DNA of 64,000 nt, from NCBI GenBank assembly GCA_944474755.1, contig OX104122.1:15820641-15884640 (forward strand), given 5' to 3'. Positions 1-11,100 of the stretch are shown here, piece after piece. The position numbers and the translations under genes are program-made. The DNA comes from Limnoperna fortunei (taxonomy: Eukaryota > Mollusca > Bivalvia > Mytilida > Modiolidae). The stretch's first letter is position 1. Each line of letters opens with the position of its first letter. A model generated the notes under the pieces. It did not search any database and was not told the origin of the DNA. It worked only from the letters and a program-made list of their open reading frames with translations.

Positions 1-3000
1 AAGGTAATCTGATATTACATGGCAGAGCCCCAGCAAGTCCTCCACCAGTTAAGGTAATCAGATATTACATGGCAGAGCCCCAGCAAGTCCCCCACCAGTT
101 AAGGTAATCTGATATTACATGGCAGAGCCCCAGCAAGCCCCCCACCAGTTAAGGTAATCTGATATTACATGGCAGAGCCCCAGCAAGTCCCCAACCAGTT
201 AAGGTAATCAGATATTACATGGCAGAGCCCCAGCAAGTCCCCCACCAGTTAAGGTAATCTGATATTACATGGCAGAGCCCCAGCAAGTCCCCCACCAGTG
301 AAGGTAATCTGATATTACATGGCAGAGCCCCAGCAAGTCCTCCACCAGTTAAGGTAATCTGATATTACATGGCAGAGCCCCAGCAAGTCCTCCACCAGTT
401 AAGGTAATCAGATATTACATGGCAGAGCCCCAGCAAGTCCTCCACCAGTTAAGGTAATCTGATATTACATTGCAGAGCCCCAGCAAGTCCTCCACCAGTT
501 AAGGTAATCTGATATTACATGGCAGAGCCCCAGCAAGTCCCCCACCAGTTAAGGTAATCTGATATTACATGGCAGAGCCCCAGCAAGTCCCCCACCAGTT
601 AAGGTAATCTGATATTACATGGCAGAGCCCCAGCAAGTCCTCCACCAGTTAAGGTAATCTGATATTACATTGCAGAGCCCCAGCAAGTCCCCCACCAGTT
701 AAGGTAATCTGATATTACATGGCAGAGCCCCAGCAAGTCCTCCACCAGTTAAGGTAATCTGATATTACATGGCAGAGCCCCAGCAAGTCCCCCACCAGTT
801 AAGGTAATCTGATATTACATGGCAGAGCCCCAGCAAGCCCCCCACCGGTTATGGTAATCTGATATTACATGGCAGAGCCCCAGCAAGTCCTCCACCAGTT
901 AAGGTAATCTGATATTACATGGCAGAGCCCCAGCAAGTCCCCCACCAGTTAAGGTAATCTGATATTACATGGCAGAGCCCCAGCAAGTCCCCCACCAGTT
1001 AAGGTAATCTGATATTACATGGCAGAGCCCCAGCAAGTCCTCCACCAGTTAAGGTAATCTGATATTACATTGCAGAGCCCCAGCAAGTCCCCCACCAGTT
1101 AAGGTAATCTGATATTACATGGCAGAGCCCCAGCAAGTCCCCCACCAGTTAAGGTAATCTGATATTACATGGCAGAGCCCCAGCAAGTCCCCCACCAGTT
1201 AAGGTAATCTGATATTACATGGCAGAGCCCCAGCAAGCCCCCCACCGGTTATGGTAATCTGATATTACATGGCAGAGCCCCAGCAAGTCCCCCACCAGTT
1301 AAGGTAATACATGGCAGAGCCCCAGCAAGCCCCCCACCGGTTATGGTAATCTGATATTACATGGCAGAGCCCCAGCAAGTCCCCCACCAGTTAAGGTAAT
1401 CTGATATTACATGGCAGAGCCCCAGCAAGCCCCCCACCAGTTAAGGTAATCTGATATTACATTGCAGAGCCCCAGCAAGTCCCCCACCAGTTAAGGTAAT
1501 CTGATATTACATGGCAGAGCCCCAGCAAGTCCTCCACCAGTTAAGGTAATCTGATATTACATGGCAGAGCCCCAGCAAGTCCTCCACCAGTTAAGGTAAT
1601 CTGATATTACATGGCAGAGCCCCAGCAAGTCCTCCACCAGTTAAGGTAATCTGATATTACATGGCAGAGCCCCAGCAAGTCCCCCACCAGTTAAGGTAAT
1701 CTGATATTACATGGCAGAGCCCCAGCAAGTCCTCCACCAGTTAAGGTAATCTGATATTACATGGCAGAGCCCCAGCAAGTCCCCCACCAGTTAAGGTAAT
1801 CTGATATTACATGGCAGAGCCCCAGCAAGTCCTCCACCAGTTAAGGTAATCTGATATTACATGGCAGAGCCCCAGCAAGTCCCCCACCAGTTAAGGTAAT
1901 CTGATATTACATGGCAGAGCCCCAGCAAGTCCCCCACCAGTTAAGGTAATCTGATATTACATGGCAGAGCCCCAGCAAGTCCCCCACCAGTTAAGGTAAT
2001 CTGATATTACATGGCAGAGCCCCAGCAAGTCCCCCACCAGTTAAGGTAATCTGATATTACATGGCAGAGCCCCAGCAAGTCCTCCACCAGTTAAGGTAAT
2101 CTGATATTACATTGCAGAGCCCCAGCATTTCCCCCACCAGTTAAGGTAATCTGATATTACATCGCAGAGCCCCAGAAAGTCCCCCACCAGTTAAGGTAAT
2201 ATATCACATGGCAGAGCCCCAGCAAGTCCCCCACCAGTTAAAGTAATCTGATATTACATGGCAGAGCCCCAGCAAGCCCCCCACCAGTTAAGGTAATCTG
2301 ATATTACATGGCAGAGCCCCAGCAAGTCCCCCACCAGTTAAGGTAATCTGATATTACATGGCAGAGCCCCAGCAAGTCCCCCACCAGTTAAGGTAATCTG
2401 ATATTACATTGCAGAGCCCCAGCAAGCCCCCCACCGGTTATGGTAATCTGATATTACATGGCAGAGCCCCAGCAAGCCCCCCACCAGTTAAGGTAATCTG
2501 ATATTACATGGCAGCTAGAGCCCCAGCGAGTCCCCCACCAGTTAAGGTAATCTGATATAACATGGCAGCTAGAGCCCCAGCAAGTCCCCCACCAGTTACG
2601 GTAATCTGATATCACGTGGCAGAGCCCCAGCAATTCGCCCACCAGTTATGGTAATCTGATATTACATGGCAGAGCCCTAGCAAGCCCCCCACCGGTTAAG
2701 GTAATCTGATATTACATGGCAGTGTCCCAGCAAGTCCCCCACCAGTTAAGGTAATCTGATATTACATGGCAGCTAGAGCCCCAGCAAGTCCCCCACCAGT
2801 TAAGGTAATCAGATATTACATGGCAGCTAGAGCCCCAGCAAGCCCCCAAACGGTTAAGGTAATCTGATATTACATGGCAGTGCCCCAGCAAGTCCCCCAC
2901 CAGTTAAGGTAATCTGATATTACATGGCAGCTAGAGCCCCAGCAAGCCCCCCAACGGTTAAGGTAATATATTACATTGCAGCTAGAACCCCAGCAAGCCC

Positions 3001-3739
3001 CCCACCGGTTAAGGTAATCTGATATTACATGGCAGCTAGAGCCCCAGCGAGTCCCCCACCAGTTAAGGTAATCTGATATAACATGGCAGCTAGAGCCCCA
3101 GCAAGTCCCCCACCAGTTACGGTAATCTGATATCACATGGCAGAGCCCCAGCAAGTCGCCCACCAGTTATGGTAATCTGATATTACATGGCAGAGCCCTA
3201 GCAAGCCCCCCACCAGTTAAGGTAATCTGATATTACATGGCAGTGTCCCAGCAAGTCCCCCACCAGTTAAGGTAATCTGATATTACATGGCAGCTAGAGC
3301 CCCAGCAAGTCCCCCACCAGTTAAGGTAATCTGATATTACATGGCAGCTAGAGCCCCAGCAAGCCCCCAAATGGTTAAGGTAATCTGATATTACATGGCA
3401 GTGCCCCAGCAAGTCCCCCACCAGTTAAGGTAATCTGATATTACATGGCAGCTAGAGCCCCAGCAAGCCCCCCAACGGTTAAGGTAATATATTACATGGC
3501 AGCTAGAGCCCCAGCAAGCCCCCACCAGTTAAGATAATCTGATATTACATGGCAGAACCTCAGCAAGTCCTCCACCAGTTAAGATAATCTGATATTTCAT
3601 GGCAGAGCCCCAGCAAGCCCCCCAACGGTTAAGGTAATCTGATATTACATGGCAGCTAGAGCCCCAGCCAGCCCCCCAACGGTTAAGGTTATCTGATATT
3701 TCATGGCAGCTAGAGCCCCAGCAAGTCCCCCACCAGTTA
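1..3739. repeat. 50-bp minisatellite array (about 74 units)
   Basis: Head-to-tail copies of a 50-bp unit beginning AAGGTAATCTGATATTACAT and ending CCCCCACCAGTT run from the window edge, so the left end is unknown. Units are near-identical up to about 2.5 kb, with T/C and A/T variants. After that a 54-bp variant with an extra CTAG (GGCAGCTAGAGCCCC) becomes common. A block near 2641-2900 recurs at +521 bp (about 3162-3421), so part of the array was duplicated as a multi-unit segment. The array lies upstream of kinesin exons on the + strand and is probably intronic. The open frames on its minus strand are repeat artefacts. Confidence 0.97.
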
Positions 3740-3867
3740 AAGTATTCAAATGTACTAGCATCAAAGGTGACCTTTCAATTAAATCCATTTCCTAGAAATG
3801 TGGCCAGAAATTGTTTTTCTTTGAGGTTTAAAGCCACTTTTATCTATATCACTTAATTAGTGAGAAA

Positions 3868-4008
3868 TCTGGACTACCCTGTGAAAACCCAATTAGTGTT
3901 GGAGTTGAGCATGAATTCTGGCTCAAACTAGCAACCCAACTGTTGACATAGCAGTGATCAATGGTTGTTGACTGACTACCTTAAACACTCAGCCACCTTG
4001 GCGCCTGT
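3868..4008 (-). mobile_element. Diverged SINE relic, tRNA-like half
   Basis: The stretch GTTGACATAGCAGTGATCAA followed by TACCTTAAACACTCAGCCACCTTGGCGCC matches, with many changes, the tRNA-like head of the SINE seen intact at 8320-8581 and 34816-35077. The similarity fades toward 3870 and no target duplication was found. Confidence 0.45.
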
Positions 4009-4564
4009 ATATGTTAGAAAAAAGGAAATAATATATTTATCTAAAATTAAGTATGTATTTTGTCAGAATCTGAAAAATTAGCGATTGATACAACCTGTGT
4101 GATACAAAACCTTGTATCATCTATATATACATGCGATACAAGATGTACTTTTGTCGGAACTACTTTTTGACGTCACAATGAATGGTATAACCAATGATTC
4201 GGTAAATGACTCTCATTCTATGAATGAAATTTGATGTCATAATACATGTGACGTTAGGGACTATATTCAATAAAGAAATTCTTCGTTGAACATTAAATTA
4301 AAAAATTTAAACATTCAGTTTTATTCTGCTTTTTTAATTTTAGATAAACTCGTTACATAAATTTAGGTGTAGGTTACACTACCTGTATCACGGTTCAACA
4401 GTTGCGTACATACCGTGTCACAGCTGTGTGTATCGTAGTGATACACATGTACAGGTAGTTGTACCTACACAAAATGTGTACTTATCATACCTTGCTATAT
4501 AAATATGAGATATAAAATAAATGATGGTTTTTTGGTTTTTTTTTTAAATTCTCGAGGGAAATAA

Positions 4565-4678
4565 CACTGTTATACTGGTCAATAAATGTTCATGTTCCAT
4601 ACACTGTTGTACATGGGTCAATAAATGTTCATGTTCCATACACTGTTGTAATGGGTCAATAAATGTTCATGTTCCATG
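4565..4678. repeat. 37-39 bp tandem repeat, three copies
   Basis: Three consecutive copies of a unit containing GGTCAATAAATGTTCATGTT, differing only in the CACTGTTRTACATG part. Confidence 0.9.
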
Positions 4679-5033
4679 CCTGTCCATAAATTCACTCAAT
4701 TTGCAATCCAAAATTACAATTTTAACTGGAAGTTTACACTCGTATGGTCTATTTTCATTAGAAATTTATGTTCACCTAAAGTGTAGGCAATAATTGTCAT
4801 GTTTACCACAACATGAAACGGGTCAAATAAATGTATAATATTTTACCTGTTTCAGGTTGTGATCAACATAACTGCAAAACTGTGATTAATATTTATTTAA
4901 AAATCTATTTCTGCATGTTTTCTTAGCAATGCAAAATGGATGAGTTTTTCCTGTTGATACATTTTTAGTAGGAGTTATGGCCCTTTGCCTTGTAAGTATA
5001 TTCTAATCTCTGTTTATTTTTGTTTGTTTTCAG

Positions 5034-5149
5034 ACTCCAATGAATGAATCGGTAATCAGTATAACCTCAGATGACAGTGAAGGTATAATTAGCAGTGAAT
5101 CCATGGGTAGTAGCATGATCACATCATCAGCATCATCAGAAATGTTTAG
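5034..5149 (+). CDS. unc-104/KIF1: Kinesin-3 exon: Ser/Asp-rich linker
   Basis: Follows a T-rich tract and CAG; ends TTTAG before GTACAT. Translates without stops as [17 protein letters not shown] and a Ser-rich run ending SSEMF. The 116-bp length leaves phase 2, which joins the next exon to give Arg at the junction. An earlier exon must exist upstream. Confidence 0.85.
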
Positions 5150-8100
5150 GTACATGTATAGACCAGCATCTTAAATATCCCTTTATTTTGATTGTTTGTT
5201 TGTTTGATGATGTTTAACACCACTTTCAGCAATTATACAGCTATATCATGGCGTCCAATTTTTATTGGGGGACGAAGCCGGAGTACCCGGAGAGAACCCT
5301 CGACCTGCGGTAGGAAAACTGGCAATCCTTGTCAATTAAGATTACAGTTGAGTACACCCTGCCTGCAGTGAGAATCAAACCTGCAATCTCAGTGTTGACA
5401 GACCACGTGATCAATAGTAGACGAACTACTTTAACCACTTGGCCACTGAGTCCCCTTATTTTGATTGTTGCAAGTCCATATTAGGTTATTGTGGGTTGTC
5501 ATTCCTATGTCACAAAATCCTAATTGACAAGGATTGCCTACCAAAGTTCAAGGGTTTTCTCCTGGAACTCTGGCTTCCTCCCCCAATAAAAACTTGAAAA
5601 ATTGCTGGAAGTGGTGTTAAACAACATTCAAACAAACAATCAAGTAACCGTGGTGATATTATAATTCACAGGATGATTGAAAATGATTGTATGAAAATTA
5701 TTTTATACATTCTGGATTCTTGGTATTCCCTATTTTCGGAATACAAGAGTTACTTCCCATTTTCAAGAGTTGTCTTTCATAACAGCAGGTATCTAGTATT
5801 GAACAGATGGGGAAAAATCACGTTTTTATTTTTTTTAAATAATGTCTGTGGACTGACTCTTCCAGTACAACTAAAAAAAACTGCAGAATTAGTTTGCACA
5901 TCATAATAAATTTTACCGGATGCTTTGCTATATGTGAATAAAAAAATATTGAAGAAAAACAACTTTTTACCCACAGTAGGTACTATAAAGTACCTGCTGT
6001 AAAGAACAGATAACTCTGCAAATGGGAGTTAAATCTTGTTTACCGCTAGCTACAATAATGTAGCTCCTTTTTTTTTATATATATGGACGGAGCTACAAAG
6101 AGGTCCTATTACTCGTAATGGAGCAAAAACACTTTTGGGATTTACACATATTTTCCGCTATTTAACCTTTGTCTTTATTAAATAAATATGTTTTCTTTCC
6201 TCCGCCATTCATCTGATATGTCTACAATGTCTAATTAAATAATTTTAACACTTTTTCGTAATCGTGTCATTGTTGACATAATTAAAATTGTGGAGTGTAG
6301 AATTTCAGAATCGTATCGGTAAAATTTGTAATAAGGGGACATAATCATAATGCAAATGAATACAGTTGAAATCATCCGGAATTTCATTTTTTACCAAATC
6401 GATTCCGATATTATCTAAATTATGCACTTCCGGAATTCATATTTTGTGAACAATGCCATGATTACGAATAAAGTGATAAAACTAACGAATACGGTGTTGT
6501 GGAAATATCAGTTAAACTGCAAATACATAAAAAAGTATGTAGCAAACCAGGGAAACAGTTAAATTGCTTATAAAATGCATAAAACCCCCGGGTGTGAATC
6601 ACTCCCGGGCTGCTCCATTACGAGTAATGGGACCGCTTTGTAGCTCCGTCCATACAAAAAAAAAAAAAAAAAGGAGCTACATTATTGTAGCTAGTTTACC
6701 GCAAGTAGGGAATTATGAACTCTCAAAATATTTACCCAGGTTCTAATGTCTACCTTGTTTTTATGTCCTCATAGAAAATCAAATCCTTTTTTGGCTTTGT
6801 CATAAAAAACATGAACAAAATGCTGTAAAAAAATGGGTAAGGGGTTCTTTGAAGAACATACAAGAATTCAATTTTCCAGAACAGATATTTGACACCATGT
6901 TTAATTTTTCATGGGAGTCTCGCCCAAAGGTCACATTATAAGCACTATAAATAAAGCAGCTCCAATATTGGAAATATTGTTTGGTCTCTTGTTTACTAGA
7001 CTTTTGTTTTTACTTCAGACCAAACAAAAACCAGCCAACGATTCAGTTGTCAAAGTCATGTGACAGTCTGTTGTCTTCTTCCTCAAGTGACATGCCAGAC
7101 AGGAAGTTGTCATTACCCATAAAACCTAACCGATTGGACACTAATGACAGACTACACGTTCCCTATATTGAGGAGGTTAGAGTGAGTCCTGTTGTTTCAA
7201 GGAAAGGCTATCTAAACTTCCTGGAAGAGAAACACAGTGGTTGGGTCAAGAAGTGGGTTGTAAGTACCTTAGAATAGGAAAATTAATGATGAGAAAAATG
7301 ATATTCATTTAGGAACATTTTATAAAGCATTAATGAAAAAATATTTTGAAATAAATTTATTGAAATAAATTTTAATTTTGTTCATCTTTACATAAAGAAC
7401 TATTTTAAATCAAAAGTATTTAAAAGTTCTAGGATTACTTACAGTAATAGATAAAGATTAATCTTGCATGAGATCATTCTGATAATTCAATTTTTATAAA
7501 AATTTGGGGCCTCAGTGGCCAAGTTGTTAAGGTAGTTCATCTACTATTGATCACATGGTCTGTCAACACTGAGGTTGCAGGGATGAGTCTCACTGCGGGC
7601 AGGGTGTACTCGACTCCAATCTTAATTGTCAAGGATTGCCAGTTTTCCTACCAAAGGTCAGGGGTTTTCTCCAGTTACTCCAGCTTCCTCTTGTTGTATA
7701 CTAAATTATATATCTGTAAATGGTTCAATGCAGCCACATAAAATTTATGTGACTTTCCCAGTAGCCTATGCCCACATATTTGTCATTTGTATACCCTCCA
7801 CTTGAAAAGTGGGAGGTATATAGTAAAGGGGTGTCAGTCTGCCCATCTGTTTCACTTGAGGTTTCCCCATCTACTTTTCCTACACCACTGAATGTAAGAA
7901 TGTTGTCACATAGTGTTATATGTTACATGTTGATTGGAATGATATTTGGGGTTTCCCATAACATTGTTATTACAGCCCATAATACCGGTACTAATTTTTT
8001 TAATATTCAATATTTTTTAGGTAGTTAGACGTCCAAATATTTACATCTACAATAGCGAGAAAGATCCTGTAGAACGATCTATTATAAATTTGGCTACATC

Positions 8101-11100
8101 ACAGATAGAATATAGTGAAGATCAACAATCTCTGTTGAAGGTAAGCTACATCAGATAAAATATAGTGAAGATCAACAATCTCTGTTAAAGGTAAGCTACA
8201 TCAGATAAAATGTAGTGAAGATCAACAATCTCTGTTGACGGTAAGCTACATCAGATAAAATATAGTGAAGATCAACAATCTCTGTTGAAGGTGTTACATT
8301 ACAGATAGAATATAGTGAATGTTTTGTTTGAATGGTGTTTTAACGCCACTTTCAGCAATTTTTCAGCTATATCATGGCATCCAGTTTTTATTGTTGGAGG
8401 AAGCCGGAGTACCCAGTGAGAACCCCCGACCTGCGGTAGGAAAACTGGCAATCCTTGTCAATTAAGATTGGAGTTGAGTACACCCTGCCTGCAGTGAAAA
8501 TCGAACCCGCAATCTCAGTGTTGACAGACCACGTGATCAATATTAGACGAACTACCTTGATCACTCGGCCACCGACGCCCCAGAATATAGTGAAGATCAA
8601 CAATCTCTGTAAAAGGTACATAGATTGCTAGTTTCCTATCTAAGGTCAAGGGTTTTTATCAAGTACTTTGGCTTCCTCTACCAATAAAAACTGGATGCCA
8701 CAATATAGTCGAAAAATTGTTGAAAGTGGCATTAAACATCATTCAAATTCAAATATTTTTGGATTATAAGCAATATTAAGTGGTAAATATAAACACAGGT
8801 AGATTTGTTCAGGGATGAAACTTAAAGGTCGCCCAGTCGTCAATGCGAGTGGAATTTCGGGCGGGCGACCAAAAGTTTCCGTCTGATTCGCCCAGCTGGC
8901 GACTATAAAAGTGTTGTATAGCTGACCACGATAATTACCAGTAAATTATAATCTCCGTCAGTTCAAATTGTAAGTCATGTTTTTTCTGCTGCGTATTTTC
9001 CGTTTCGCTATAAATAGAATCTTGTGAAAAGGATATCCCATTCCGTTTTAACCAATTGATGAACATTAATAAAATAAACAAAGAGACTTGTGCTTTTATT
9101 GTAACCTTGAACATTTGTAGTTCTTTAATGTTTTCAGTTGTGAACAAAAGTCTTTTAGTTCCTGTCATGTCCGTTTCTTGAATTTTCTTTATGAAAATAA
9201 AACTTATCTTAGTTGCTCCGTAATCGGTTTTGCATTACATGTACATTGCACACTTCCTAGTAACGGGAACTGGTCATTTCGTACCCTGACCATTTCGTAC
9301 CCTTACATATATGTTTAATTCGCCGAGTCAATTCGTACCCAACGGATGGTCAATTCGTTCGTACCCGACTAAAATTTTATGATATCGTAATGAAATTGTA
9401 TGTATTGTATGGTAAAAAGTGATCAATTAAATGTTTTTTTGATTATTTTACTCAAATTTATTTTTAATTAGTCGGCATATTGTGTTCAGGTTCTTTGTAT
9501 TGAATGGAGTGTGGTGATAATTTCGGGTGTGACTTTACCCAAACTTACCCAAATATACCCAAACTTACCCAAACTATATCAAAAGACACATAAAAATAAC
9601 ATTTTTGGAAGTTGTATCCTGTTTAAACATTTTACGTAGTCTATTTTTGCTGGAAAACGTTATCATGAACATATGAAGCTCATTATGATCAGAAAAATTT
9701 TATTACCCAAACTGTGCCCAAAGCTCTGTTAAAATGACACTGTTTGGCAATTTTTGCCTGTTTTAAAAGTTGTATGTACTCTATTTATGTTGGAAAATGT
9801 TACAACAAAAGTCATATATTGCTATGACATAAAACATTCGTACAAAGAAACACATTTTGGAAACATTTTATACTACCCTATTGTATAATATGAATTCTCA
9901 CAAGACATCAATGGAGTGCTACAGGTGATAAATAATATGTTCGATCCCTAATTATTTTGGGGTTATTTTGTTTTACAATTGCAATGTCTAAATACATATT
10001 CATTATTTAACTGAATTTTAGTGGTTTCCTATTTGTTTTTTTATTTACTTATAATATTGGGCAATGCATTGTACACGATCATAATGAGCTTCAGAAAATA
10101 GATTTTCACACAGGAAATTGTCATGTTAACTGCACACTATGTAACATTTTTCAACAAAAACATAGTATATTAAACGTTTACACAAGATAATAATGCCAAA
10201 AATGTTATATTAATGTTTTTGGGTATAGTTTGGGTAAGTTGGGTAAGTTTGGGTAAAAAGTCACACCGGATAATTTATATTGTATGATGTAAGTTTATAA
10301 CTAGTTTGTGACGAGAACAATATAAACACAAACACTCAGAAATACGACTTATATCCATGATAGCAAAAGTTGGTTTTACCAGTATCTCTTAAAACTTGTA
10401 AATATATATTTTTTTTTACTTGTCATTATTTCTTAAATAATGATGAGTAAATGACTTGTTTTATGTTCACGCTTACAATCATAATTTTAATGTGATCACA
10501 CAAAATTAGTTATCACCACACTACATCCAAAATAACTATCAATGACACCGAACCTGATCACAATATGGCGAATAATTACAAATAAATTTGAGTAAAATAA
10601 CAAATAAAACATTTAATTAATCATTTTTAATTTTTAATACATACAATTGCATTACGATTTTAGTCGGGTACGAATTGACCATATTTGTAAGGGTACGAAA
10701 TGGTCAGGGTACGAAATGACCATAACTCCTAGTAACATATAACCATGTGGAGATATATAAAAGGAGTCGAAGAGCCGGGGAAGAAAAGAAAATCAGAGGA
10801 AGAAAAACGAGAATATAATAAAGAATATAAACAAAAAAGGAAACATGCCTATGTTTTTGACAAGTAGTCCTATAAATATTGAGAAACCTCAAAGTAAGGA
10901 GATAAGTGAAAAGCAGAAATATGTCAATAAAGTTTTGGACAAGATTGAGCAAGTGGCAGAGGAGATTGATGAGTGTGACTCTGAGGATTCAGATTCTGCT
11001 TTATCTGATGATCAACTTAATGAAGACAATGTTTTCAACAATCTTATCTGCAGTGAATAAAAAATATTTTACTTACCATGTTTACTATTTTACTTACCAT

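Larger units (their letters stand above)
3740..5033. other. Intronic or intergenic sequence, no gene seen
   Basis: AT-rich sequence between the minisatellite and the first recognised kinesin exon. It holds a diverged SINE relic and a three-copy 37-39 bp repeat, annotated separately. I see no convincing coding exon. It ends in a pyrimidine-rich tract and CAG at 5031-5033. Confidence 0.6.

Noticed and set aside
2454..3421. Minus-strand frames with CHVISDYLNWWGTCWGSS repeats
   Set aside because: Frames of the 50/54-bp minisatellite; the 54-bp units happen to keep the frame.
5438..5455. tRNA gene calls from A/B-box motifs
   Set aside because: The tRNA-like heads (also at 8552-8581 and 35050-35077) lack a full cloverleaf and are joined to the SINE body with target duplications, so they are SINE promoters.
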